Source: Hallerella sp963629575
GTDB taxonomy: Bacteria; Fibrobacterota; Fibrobacteria; Fibrobacterales; Fibrobacteraceae
Length of the DNA: 13,860 nt
Reading direction: 5' to 3'
NCBI GenBank assembly: GCA_963629575.1
Contig: CAVGIM010000059.1
Coordinates: 1 to 13,860 of the forward strand
Program-made: the position numbers and the translations under genes
The notes under the pieces: model-generated
Databases searched by the model: none
Seen by the model: only the letters and a program-made list of their open reading frames with translations
What the model was told of the DNA's origin: nothing
Part shown: piece by piece, positions 7,094-13,856 of the stretch
Numbering within the stretch: position 1 is the first letter of the stretch
How the letters are laid out: every line of letters starts with the position of its first letter

Positions 7094-7365
7094 CGGCTCT
7101 TGCCCTTGTACTTTTTCGCCCGCGCCTTCAGCGCGTTCAGTCTTGTGCGCATTTCGGAAATCGCGCCGACCAGTTCGACTACGTCCGGATCGTTCTTTAG
7201 CGTATCGAGAGCGTCGTTTTCCAGAGCGGGGAGAAGTCGCCTGCCCAAAGCCTCGTACTTTGCCTTGAGGCGAGATTCCTCTGTCGCGATGTTCATCTTG
7301 TTGAGAACGGTCGATGCGCAATTCAGCGCGCCGCTTTTTAGCCTGTTTAACACGGTTTCTGTCAT
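7090..7365 (-). CDS. Small helical protein coupled to the M23 peptidase, function unknown
   Basis: The 91-residue protein has no signal or membrane segment and is predicted to be almost all helix. The segments LNRLKSGALNCASTVLNKM, ESRLKAKYEALGRRLLPAL and DVVELVGAISEMRTRLNALK have heptad-like spacing of Leu, Val and Ile, and a strongly basic tail (KARAKKYKGKSR) follows. This suggests a small cytoplasmic coiled-coil or bundle protein. I cannot match it to a family. AAAGGAAAAG precedes the ATG as a weak ribosome site. It is the first gene of the minus-strand cluster, and its TGA overlaps the TTG start of the M23 gene, so the two products are probably made together. A role in localising or regulating the peptidase is inference from position only. 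Confidence 0.75.
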   Translation of the reverse strand: MTETVLNRLKSGALNCASTVLNKMNIATEESRLKAKYEALGRRLLPALENDALDTLKNDPDVVELVGAISEMRTRLNALKARAKKYKGKSR

Positions 7366-7430
7366 GGTGCTTTTCCTTTTCTCGCATAAAATAATATAGT
7401 TTTTAGGTCGAAAAACAATGGAGAATCCTT
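7366..7430. promoter_or_regulatory. Divergent promoter region between the M23 cluster and the dnaN unit
   Basis: The 65 bases between the two divergent starts are AT-rich in an otherwise GC-rich stretch. TAATAT (7392-7397, +) and TATATT (7393-7398, -) overlap and can serve as -10 boxes for the two directions. TTTTCC on the plus strand and TTGTTT on the minus strand (7413-7418) are weak -35 candidates with imperfect spacing. GGAGA at 7420-7424 is the ribosome site of the plus-strand gene. No TTATCCACA-type DnaA box is visible here. The position makes a promoter very likely, but the boxes themselves are uncertain. Confidence 0.4.
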
Positions 7431-7577
7431 ATGAGCCGTAGCGAACGCCGAAAAGCCATGCAGAACGCCAAGAACTTTACGCCAAAAAAGAAAAGCGTCA
7501 TGAGTTCGGCGGGGGTTATCGTTCTTGCCGCCCTCGTGGTCATCGCATGGGTTGCGTTTGTCATGGCTCGTAACTAG
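7431..7577 (+). CDS. 48-residue single-pass membrane protein upstream of dnaN
   Basis: The ATG at 7431 opens a 48-codon frame ending with TAG at 7575-7577. A strong ribosome site GGAGA (7420-7424) lies six bases before it. The N-terminal half is highly basic (MSRSERRKAMQNAKNF, then PKKKS). The second half is one hydrophobic helix (GVIVLAALVVIAWVAFVM, about residues 28-45), and the protein ends RN. By the positive-inside rule the basic part stays in the cytoplasm. I do not recognise the family. The stop is 12 bases before the dnaN start, and dnaN's own AGGGA begins two bases after the TAG, so the two genes are almost certainly co-transcribed. Its size means automated gene callers could miss it. 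Confidence 0.75.
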   Translation: MSRSERRKAMQNAKNFTPKKKSVMSSAGVIVLAALVVIAWVAFVMARN

Positions 7578-7589
7578 CAGGGAAGCCCG

Positions 7590-8711
7590 ATGAAATTTCA
7601 AATCGAAAAATCCAAACTTCTGAACGCCTTGAACATGGTCATCGGTGCGGTTCCGAACAAGGCCACGATCCAGGTTCTGAACAACTTTGCGCTTCGCCTC
7701 GACGGAAATGCGCTCGAAATCTGCGCGACGGATCTCGACCTGGGAATCCGCGTGAAGATCGATGTGCAGGGAGAGTCCGACGGAGCCGTTGTCGTGAACG
7801 CGCACAAGCTTCTTGACCTGGTGAAGAGCCTCATCGATCCGAAGATCGTGAACCTGACTGTCGAAGTGCTCGATTACCTGGTGACCGTGCGCTGGAGCGA
7901 ACGCGGCAAGGCTTCGATTACGGGCATTGACGTGAGCGATTTTCCGCCGCTTCCGGACGTGGCGGACGGGGGAGCGTTCCAGCTGGGCAAGAGCGAGCTG
8001 GAATTCCTCGCCGGCAAGACGCTCTTTGCCGTTTCGACGGACCAGACGCGGATGAGCCTGAACGGTGTGTTTGTCGAGGCGAAGGACGGAAAGCTCGTCA
8101 TGGTGGCGACGGATGGGCATCGCCTGGGAAAGGCTTTCATCGAACTGGAAAATTCCACGCTCGGCAAAGGCGTGATCGTTCCGCCGAAAGCTATCCAGTA
8201 TGCGCTGAAGAGCGTTTCGAGCGAGTCTATCGTCGAGGTCCGGATTTCGGACACCTACGTTCTTTTCGCAAGCGAGGGCGTGCAGATCATTTCGAAGCTT
8301 ATCGAAGGCCCGTATCCGAAGTACGACGCGGTTATTCCGGTGAAGTTCGAACGTTCGGTCCAGGTTAATCGCGCGGATCTTTTCAACAAGATTACGACCG
8401 TCATTTCGATGGCGAACGCCCGCACGCGGATGATTCGATTCCAGCTAGATGGAAACCAGATGGAGCTTTCCGCCAACGACCCGAATGTCGGCGGCGATTC
8501 GACGGAAGCGCTTTCCGTTTCGCACGAAGGCGAAGGGGTCTTCTGCATCGGATTCAATGGACTCTATCTTCTCGAAGTTCTCAAGCTCTGCCAGAGCGAC
8601 GAAGTCGTTCTCAAGATGAACGGTCCTGTAAGCGCCTGCGTCATTGAACCGGTCGGTTCCGATATCAACAGCATGTTCCTCTTGATGCCGCTTCGGATCC
8701 AGGATGAATGA
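7590..8711 (+). CDS. dnaN: DNA polymerase III beta subunit (sliding clamp)
   Basis: The 373-residue protein has the normal length and three-domain repeat of bacterial beta clamps. Two copies form the ring that tethers DNA polymerase III and many repair proteins to DNA. Recognisable parts are the start MKFQIEKSKLLNALNMVIGA, the central FAVSTDQTRMSLNGV and VATDGHRLG (about 150-176), IEGPYPKYDAVIP (about 238-250) and the C-terminal LLMPLRI. The last of these, with the TDGHRL region, forms the hydrophobic pocket that binds clamp-interacting peptides. AGGGAAG (7579-7585) precedes the ATG. The gene follows the 48-residue membrane protein in a two-gene unit and ends just before a strong hairpin. The usual neighbours dnaA and recF are not in the window: the next gene is a convergent OLD nuclease. 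Sequence and length show no damage. Confidence 0.97.
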   Translation: MKFQIEKSKLLNALNMVIGAVPNKATIQVLNNFALRLDGNALEICATDLDLGIRVKIDVQGESDGAVVVNAHKLLDLVKSLIDPKIVNLTVEVLDYLVTVRWSERGKASITGIDVSDFPPLPDVADGGAFQLGKSELEFLAGKTLFAVSTDQTRMSLNGVFVEAKDGKLVMVATDGHRLGKAFIELENSTLGKGVIVPPKAIQYALKSVSSESIVEVRISDTYVLFASEGVQIISKLIEGPYPKYDAVIPVKFERSVQVNRADLFNKITTVISMANARTRMIRFQLDGNQMELSANDPNVGGDSTEALSVSHEGEGVFCIGFNGLYLLEVLKLCQSDEVVLKMNGPVSACVIEPVGSDINSMFLLMPLRIQDE

Positions 8712-8725
8712 TTCTCTTGGCGGTG

Positions 8726-8753
8726 AGCGACGGAAAATCCGTCGCTTATTTTG
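8726..8753 (+). terminator. Rho-independent terminator after dnaN
   Basis: A nine-base-pair perfect stem, AGCGACGGA pairing with TCCGTCGCT around a three-base AAA loop (8726-8746), is followed by TATTTTG (8747-8753). It starts 14 bases after the dnaN stop and ends ten bases before the stop of the convergent OLD gene. The T-rich tail lies on the plus strand, so it mainly terminates the dnaN transcript. The stem could also block polymerase coming from the other side, but that side has no T-run. Confidence 0.85.
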
Positions 8754-8762
8754 TATGAAATC

Positions 8763-10535
8763 TCATTCCGCTTCGCGGGCGCCTGCGACAATCCAGTCGC
8801 AGAGATTCTTGATGTCTTCGTAATCGGGCAAAAACCGGTGCGGATCTTCGTGGTGGACGCGTTCCACGAACTGGTGCCAGGCGCGTTCGTTCTTTCCGCT
8901 TAGCCCAAGGTGCTGTTCGATGGCTCCGCGTTCCCAGACCCAGATTCCTTCGGCGGCGAGCTTCTGGTGGATGCGATGCAGCGGTTCGCGGGCTTCGGGC
9001 ATTTTCGCCATCATGACATAGGCTTCGCTTGCGGAAATTCTCGATTTCTTGCTGACCGGGATGCTGTGTACTAGGCGGAGGTGTTCCTGCAAGGCGAGCT
9101 CGCGGAACAGGGACTTGCAGAATTCGACGTCGGGATCGTCTTTGGCGAGAAATCCGTCCTGGTGGGCGTTGTTGAAAGCGTAGTCGAGATCGACAATCGC
9201 GCGGACGGGCAAATCCATTGCGGAAAGGACCTGCATGCTCTTTCGCGTGTTGCTGACGCCTCCCTGGTGAACAAGCGCGCAACGGAGCAGCGCAAAGGAA
9301 AATCCGGTCATCTTTTCGAAGAGCGTCGGCAGTACCCGCCATTCTGTCTTGCCCTCCGTCAGAAGAACGTAGTCGGCAAAGAGCAGCTCGTTGGAATTGG
9401 AAAGGGAAAAGAGCGTCTGGAGCTGTGACTGCGCGTCGGCGATTACCGAGTGGACGGCGTCTTCCATTCGACGGCGCATGAACGTGCCGCGGGTCTTGTT
9501 CTTTCGGATGAGAAGCGACGTGCTTACGTCTTCGCTTGTGACCATCTGGGCGGAATGCGTCGCGAAGACGACCTGGTAGCCTTCGCGGGAAAGATTCTTC
9601 AGGGCGACGCGTACAAGTTCTACCGCTTGCGGATGCAGGAACAGTTCGGGCGAATCAATGAGGAGGAGCGTCCGGCTGAGGTAGTGATTGTGGTGGTGCT
9701 TCTTGACTTCGTCTAGGTAGCGGACTAGCGCCATCTGAATGGCGCGCTTGGAGCCCGCTCCCATGGAGCGGATGTTCCGCTCGAATCCGTCGTCTTCGTC
9801 GAAAACGTTTAGCTTGGCGGTGGAGAGGAAGGTGCGGAGCGTCGGAGAGGGAATGTCCAGGTGGACGTTTACCGATGGAAACAGCGGGCGGAGCTTCTGG
9901 TTGAGGCCGCGTTCGAAAAGTTCCAGTTCCTCGGCGCGGGAATCGCTCCCGGAGTCGAGCAGGTTTGTAAACTTCTGGATCAGTTCGTTGAATTCCTTGC
10001 CGAGCCTTCGTTCGAGCGGACTAAAGATTTCGTCTAGAAGCTTCGCGAAAGCCTTGTCGCCTTCAAAGTCCCAGATTTGGATTGGAGGCGGAAAGATTCG
10101 GGAAAAGACGGTTTCGAATCCGACCGGAACCTTGACCCATTCCCCCTTGCCGCCATCGCCGTTCCAGTCGAGGGCCCAGAATTCTACGCCGGAAACGCTT
10201 TCTCCCGGGAGTTTCTGGAATCTCTGGACGCGGATTTTTCCGCTTCGCAAAAACGGTTTTAGCTGGGCCGCGTCTTCGGTGGGGAGCTTTTCGAGAACCG
10301 AGTCCGTGATGCCGCCGAAAAGTCCTTCCACTTCGACGGGTTGATTGGGGTCGTCGAAATAGGAATTGTCGAGCGTCGAGCGAAAAAGCAACCAGCGGAT
10401 TCCCATGAGAATGTTTGTCTTGCCCGCATTGTTGTAGCCGATGAGGGCGGTGAAATCGCTAAGCGGGAATGTCTCTTCGCGGATGGAGCGGAGATTTCGG
10501 ATGGAAATGGAAATCAGTCGAAGCGATTCTTGCAT
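8763..10535 (-). CDS. OLD-family ATPase with TOPRIM nuclease domain
   Basis: The 590-residue protein joins an SMC/RecF-like ATPase to a TOPRIM domain, the OLD (overcoming lysogenization defect) arrangement. Walker A is GYNNAGKT (33-40). A signature-like GAGSKR (259-264) precedes a helix. Walker B is LLLIDSPELFLHP (290-302), and the switch His327 is in FATHSAQ. The TOPRIM part has Glu394 in LLTEGKTEW and Asp449/Asp451 in AIVDLDYAF, the metal-binding acidic set. OLD proteins are DNA nucleases linked to phage exclusion, and relatives such as GajA act in Gabija with a UvrD-like helicase. No helicase is encoded here, so a class 1 (stand-alone) OLD is the best reading. A Ser follows the Walker B Asp (DSPE) where Glu is usual. 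The start has GGAAG very close (one base), so it is less certain. The gene converges with dnaN and lies 64 bases after the RCK gene. Confidence 0.88.
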   Translation of the reverse strand: MQESLRLISISIRNLRSIREETFPLSDFTALIGYNNAGKTNILMGIRWLLFRSTLDNSYFDDPNQPVEVEGLFGGITDSVLEKLPTEDAAQLKPFLRSGKIRVQRFQKLPGESVSGVEFWALDWNGDGGKGEWVKVPVGFETVFSRIFPPPIQIWDFEGDKAFAKLLDEIFSPLERRLGKEFNELIQKFTNLLDSGSDSRAEELELFERGLNQKLRPLFPSVNVHLDIPSPTLRTFLSTAKLNVFDEDDGFERNIRSMGAGSKRAIQMALVRYLDEVKKHHHNHYLSRTLLLIDSPELFLHPQAVELVRVALKNLSREGYQVVFATHSAQMVTSEDVSTSLLIRKNKTRGTFMRRRMEDAVHSVIADAQSQLQTLFSLSNSNELLFADYVLLTEGKTEWRVLPTLFEKMTGFSFALLRCALVHQGGVSNTRKSMQVLSAMDLPVRAIVDLDYAFNNAHQDGFLAKDDPDVEFCKSLFRELALQEHLRLVHSIPVSKKSRISASEAYVMMAKMPEAREPLHRIHQKLAAEGIWVWERGAIEQHLGLSGKNERAWHQFVERVHHEDPHRFLPDYEDIKNLCDWIVAGAREAE

Positions 10536-10599
10536 GCTTCCAAACTAGATAAAATCGGGCGATCGGGGTATATGGGGCGCGCCGCTTTTTTCTCGACGA

Positions 10600-11259
10600 T
10601 CAGTAATCCTGTATTTCTTCCAGGACATTGTTCGGTCCGAGGACGAACAGAATGTCGTTCTCCTTCAGTTCGCAGTCGGCAAGGTTGCCGATGAGAGCCT
10701 TTGGCTTGAGCGGGTCGCGGATGGCGATAATCTGGATGCCGTACTTGGACGTGAGCGAAAGCTCCTTGAGCGTTTTTCCCTTGAACTTGTTCGGACAGAC
10801 GATTTCTGCGATGGAATAGCCGTCGAGAAAGGGCAGGCGGTCGAGCATGTTCGGGTGGGTGAGCCGTTCCGCAAGCGAAATCGCCATGTCGCGCTCCGGC
10901 TGGAAGATGTCCGAAACCCCGAAGCGTTCGAGGATAGACGTGTGTTGCGAACTGGAGCTTTTCGCGATGATGTTCTTTACGCCCAGTTCCTTTAGATTGA
11001 GAATCGCAAGCAGCGAGGATTCGATGTCTGCGCCAATACAGCAGATGACGGCATCGGCCTTTGCGACGGGAAGCGCTGCGAGCTGCTGTTTTCTGGTCGC
11101 GTCGGCGACAACCGCCTGGGCCACGTTCGGCGTGATGTCCTGGATCTTTTCGGGCGTATTGTCGACAGCGAGAACTTCGCTTCCGAGACTTGTCAGATGG
11201 TTCGCGAGAAAGATTCCCGTATTGCCGAGTCCGATGATGACAAATTGTTTCTTGGCCAT
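10600..11259 (-). CDS. Potassium uptake regulatory subunit (TrkA/KtrA type, RCK domains)
   Basis: The 219-residue protein is the cytosolic gating ring subunit of a Ktr/Trk potassium transporter. The RCK_N Rossmann fold starts with VIIGLGNTG (7-15), has Asp33 at the end of the second strand for nucleotide ribose binding, and ADAT at 52-55. RCK_C covers about 135-219 with the ending DILFVLGPNN. A single RCK_N plus RCK_C unit makes it KtrA-like in length; E. coli TrkA has two such units. In known systems an octameric ring binds ATP or NAD(H) and controls the membrane subunit. The membrane subunit gene ends three bases upstream, and the ribosome site GGTGGG for this gene lies in its last codons, so the two are co-translated. 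No break or missing motif is seen. Confidence 0.92.
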   Translation of the reverse strand: MAKKQFVIIGLGNTGIFLANHLTSLGSEVLAVDNTPEKIQDITPNVAQAVVADATRKQQLAALPVAKADAVICCIGADIESSLLAILNLKELGVKNIIAKSSSSQHTSILERFGVSDIFQPERDMAISLAERLTHPNMLDRLPFLDGYSIAEIVCPNKFKGKTLKELSLTSKYGIQIIAIRDPLKPKALIGNLADCELKENDILFVLGPNNVLEEIQDY

Positions 11260-11262
11260 TTT

Positions 11263-12654
11263 TTAACCCACCATGATGTCTTCTTCCGCATACCAGGCCC
11301 CGCCTTCTTTTTTCTTGACGACCGCGGAAATCAGGAAAAGGGCGCCCATACGGCCGACGAACATAAAGATACAAATAAAGATTCTTCCAAACGTCGAAAG
11401 TTCCTGGGAGAGTCCGAGCGAAAGTCCGCATGTGGAAAGCGCGCTGACGACTTCAAAGAATACGCGCAGAAAATGCGATTCCGACGCACCGAATGCCTTG
11501 CCCGAAAATTCGGTAAAGAGAAGGACCAAGGTTCCGACGAGCGCGAGGATGACATAGACGATAAAGATTCGGACAGCCTTGTCAACCGTTTCTTCGGGGA
11601 TGGTGCGTCCCATGACCTGGGTCCGTTCGCGACCGAGAAGCCTGTTGAATCCAAGCAGCGCGATGACCGCCGCCGTGGTTGTCTTGAGACCGCCACCGCA
11701 GCTGCCGGGGCTAGCCCCGATGAACATGGCGACGATGACGATGATCATGCTGGTTTCTCGAAGGGAGAGCGGATCGATGGTGTTGAAGCCCGCGGTCCGG
11801 GACGCGACGGAAACAAAGGCCGCGGAAAGAACCTTTTCGGCAACGTTCTGGTCGGCGAAGGCTCCGTTCCATTCGATGGCGAGGACGCTCGACATTTCGA
11901 TGAAAACGATAGCAAGCGTTGCAAGGAGGGCGATTTTCGTGTGAAGGGAAATTTTTTGGATGACGCGCGTCTTGAAATCGAAAAGATTCTTGATTTCGGA
12001 CATGGAAAGAAATCCGAGGCTCCCCGAAAGAACCAGCAGGATGATGACGGGGCAGACAACCGGGTTGGACTGAAAATGCACCAGCGAATCGGCGTAGGGA
12101 GAAAATCCCGCGTTGCAGAATGCGCTTACCGCATGGAATACCGAGTAGAGAATCCGCTCGTCGAGTGGCAAGCTTTCGAATTGCGTGAAGAGGGCGGTCG
12201 CGCCAAGGCCTTCGAGGACGACGGTGAATGGCAGAACCGCCGCGAGGATCTTTTTCGGGTCGATGTTTCCATCGGTCGTAAATCCCGACTTGAAAACGGC
12301 CTGCTGGCTAAAGCCCGGGCGCATTCCCGAGAGCAGGAGGATCGCCGTCGAAAAGGTCATGATGCCGAGCCCGCCGATTTGAATCAGCGCGGCGATGATC
12401 CAGAGCCCCGCATGGGTAAAGGTTGTGCCGATGTCGGTTACCGAAAGCCCCGTGACGCAGATCGCCGATGTGGCCGTAAAGAACGCGTCGATGATCGAAA
12501 GGTCCCTTTGCAGCGAGAAGGGGCACTTGAGAAGAACCGTTCCGAGGACGATGAGAAAGGCATAGCCTTCGAGCAGAAAGAGCATCGGATTCGAGGCGCT
12601 CTTCCTGGTTGTCGAGCTTGCGACCGGAATGTCCTTGTAGCGGGATAGTAGCAT
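11263..12654 (-). CDS. Potassium transporter membrane subunit (TrkH/KtrB type)
   Basis: The 463-residue integral membrane protein has the four pore-loop repeats of the SKT superfamily. The selectivity-filter glycines are Gly69 (ICVTGLS), Gly183 (CNAGFSPY), Gly289 (SRTAGFN) and Gly410 (STCGLS). The intramembrane loop GASPGSCGGGLKTTT (313-327) and Arg435 in VGRMGAL of the last pore helix, which blocks the closed pore in TrkH/KtrB, are present. It should import K+ across the inner membrane with the RCK subunit encoded three bases downstream. Size and start (no extra N-terminal helices) fit KtrB better than the longer TrkH. The open frame runs 300 codons further upstream, antisense to the neighbouring transporter. 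The ATG at 12652-12654 is chosen because GGAG lies six bases before it and the family N-terminus begins there. Confidence 0.93.
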   Translation of the reverse strand: MLLSRYKDIPVASSTTRKSASNPMLFLLEGYAFLIVLGTVLLKCPFSLQRDLSIIDAFFTATSAICVTGLSVTDIGTTFTHAGLWIIAALIQIGGLGIMTFSTAILLLSGMRPGFSQQAVFKSGFTTDGNIDPKKILAAVLPFTVVLEGLGATALFTQFESLPLDERILYSVFHAVSAFCNAGFSPYADSLVHFQSNPVVCPVIILLVLSGSLGFLSMSEIKNLFDFKTRVIQKISLHTKIALLATLAIVFIEMSSVLAIEWNGAFADQNVAEKVLSAAFVSVASRTAGFNTIDPLSLRETSMIIVIVAMFIGASPGSCGGGLKTTTAAVIALLGFNRLLGRERTQVMGRTIPEETVDKAVRIFIVYVILALVGTLVLLFTEFSGKAFGASESHFLRVFFEVVSALSTCGLSLGLSQELSTFGRIFICIFMFVGRMGALFLISAVVKKKEGGAWYAEEDIMVG

Positions 12655-12660
12655 TTCTCG

Positions 12661-12664
12661 CTCC
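12661..12664 (-). promoter_or_regulatory. Ribosome binding site that decides the ktrB/trkH start
   Basis: GGAG on the minus strand, six bases before the ATG at 12652-12654, within TTGGAGCGAGAA. It separates the true 463-residue protein from a meaningless 300-codon extension that overlaps the divergent gene. The heptamer TCGCTCC (plus strand) occurs at 12658-12664 and again at 12678-12684 in this 33-base gap. Confidence 0.6.
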
Positions 12665-12687
12665 AATTTACTAACTTTCGCTCCGCC

Positions 12688-13605
12688 ATGGTAAAACTGC
12701 GTTCCGTTTTGATGCCGCTTGCGATTCTTTTGGGAATTCTGTTTCCGCAGGCGCATGTCCTCTCTCCGCTGATGCCTTTCTGTATCGGGCTGATGATGGC
12801 GCTGACTTTTGTCTCGAAGGTGCCACCCCAGAAACACGGCTACACATTTAAAATCGAGGTCCGCGCGCTTTTGATGGGGATTCTCCTTTGCGGAATCCTG
12901 CTTGGAATCGAAAAGGCGTTCGGGCTTTCGCATGCGATTGTTCTCGGAGGAATGCTGATTTGTCTCTGTCCGCCCGCGAACGCGGCGCCCGTGATGGCAA
13001 AGCTCCTCGGCGGAAACCCGATTCTCGCTCTCAAGATCTTTCTCGTCGGTAGCGTCATCGCCTGCTTTTCGATTCCGTTGATTTTTGGCTATTTCTGCCC
13101 GCCGCCCGCCGGGATGGAACATCTTGATTTTACGGGACTTTCCAAGGCGATTTTTAACTCCATCCAGCCCATCATCACGATTCCGCTGGCGATCGCTCTC
13201 GGGCTCCGGAACTTTTACCCGGAAGTTGCCGACAAGATAGCGAAACTTCAGAAATATACGATGTTCATCTGGATTTTCAACGTGTTTATCCTGCTTTCCA
13301 AGGCGAGCTTCGACGTTCGCGCGATGGGCGTAAGGAAGCTCTGGGAGTCGGGCGATTTTCAGGCGACCGCGCTGTTGTCGCTCGTGCTTTGCCTGCTGCT
13401 TTTCTTTCTGGGTTGGCTTTGCGAGCGGAAATCCCATCCGATCGAAGGTTCCCAGAGCATGGGCCAGAAAAACACGATGCTCGTGATCTGGATTGCGCAA
13501 GTCTATGCCGGTCCCGTGGCGGCTCTTTGCCCGACATTCTATGTCGTCTGGCAAAATCTTGTTTTGAGCTGGATGAGCCGAGGCAAGAAAAAGCCGAATT
13601 CTTGA
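12688..13605 (+). CDS. Bile acid:sodium symporter (BASS/SBF) family transporter
   Basis: The 305-residue, very hydrophobic protein has about nine to ten predicted membrane helices and the look of the BASS/SBF fold: a short start into the first helix (LRSVLMPLAILLGILFPQ), GGMLICLCPPANAAPVMAKLLGGN in the first core half, an internal amphipathic IFNSIQPIITIPLAIALGL, and GQKNTMLVIWIAQ in the second core half. The last resembles the crossover motif (GxxNS/T) of the family. These carriers move organic anions with Na+. The substrate here cannot be told. No Shine-Dalgarno sequence precedes the ATG at 12688. A second in-frame ATG at 12712 also lacks one, so the exact start is open. The gene is divergent from the potassium transporter with only 33 bases between starts, and is followed by an IS30 remnant. 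Confidence 0.82.
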   Translation: MVKLRSVLMPLAILLGILFPQAHVLSPLMPFCIGLMMALTFVSKVPPQKHGYTFKIEVRALLMGILLCGILLGIEKAFGLSHAIVLGGMLICLCPPANAAPVMAKLLGGNPILALKIFLVGSVIACFSIPLIFGYFCPPPAGMEHLDFTGLSKAIFNSIQPIITIPLAIALGLRNFYPEVADKIAKLQKYTMFIWIFNVFILLSKASFDVRAMGVRKLWESGDFQATALLSLVLCLLLFFLGWLCERKSHPIEGSQSMGQKNTMLVIWIAQVYAGPVAALCPTFYVVWQNLVLSWMSRGKKKPNS

Positions 13606-13610
13606 TGCTG

Positions 13611-13629
13611 CGGACGGAATCGGCGTCCG
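13611..13629 (+). terminator. Weak hairpin after the BASS gene
   Basis: CGGACG and CGTCCG pair around a seven-base loop, starting six bases after the stop of the transporter gene. No T-run follows, so it is at best a weak or Rho-assisted terminator. It could also be part of the degraded insertion sequence next to it. Confidence 0.25.
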
Positions 13630-13633
13630 TGTC

Positions 13634-13856
13634 GCTTGTGAAAGAGGGGAGCCGACGAGAACATGAACGGGCTATTCGGCAGAATCCGCCCAATGGAATA
13701 TCGTCCGGAAACTTGCGCGGGAACAGGTCAACTGGATTGAATGAAAACCAAATAATGGGCCCGAGGAAAATGGTTGGATATTTGACGCCGCTAGAGTATA
13801 TTTTTAAGGTCACCTCTAAAAATTACCCTTCAAAAAGAGCTTTACACACAAACTAA
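13634..13856 (+). pseudogene. Remnant of an IS30-family transposase C-terminus, frameshifted
   Basis: Three frames read in order give pieces of the IS30-family C-terminal pattern ([S/C]xERGxNENxNGLxRQxxPKG...LNNRPRKxLGYxTPxEVF). ACERG (13634-13648) is in one frame. ADENMNGLF (13651-13677) is in a second and includes the Glu of the DDE triad. RQNPPNG (from 13677) through LNENQIMGPRKMVGYLTPLEYIF to TAA at 13854-13856 is in a third. At least two frameshifts and a small insertion in the LNNRPRK block make it non-functional. Nothing of the N-terminal helix-turn-helix or the first two DDE aspartates is present, since the intact transporter gene ends only about 30 bases upstream. I cannot identify inverted repeats or a target duplication in the remaining bases. 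The match rests on remembered family consensus, not on a search. Confidence 0.6.

Noticed and set aside
7094..7387. ATG start at 7387 for the M23 peptidase
   Set aside because: The extension covers the whole 91-residue gene in another frame and is a run of Arg, Lys and Glu without structure. The overlapping TTG is a better start.
8763..10535. A Gabija defence system (GajA-like OLD protein)
   Set aside because: Gabija needs a UvrD-like helicase gene (gajB) beside the OLD gene. The neighbours here are dnaN and a potassium transporter gene.
11197..12648. A 483-codon plus-strand open frame opposite the potassium transporter
   Set aside because: Highly charged low-complexity translation (many Asp, Arg, Lys), exactly antisense to a well-supported membrane protein, with no ribosome site.
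12655..13554. 300-codon upstream extension of the potassium transporter frame
   Set aside because: It is antisense to the BASS gene, encodes a basic non-membrane sequence unlike any TrkH/KtrB, and a good ribosome site precedes the internal ATG.
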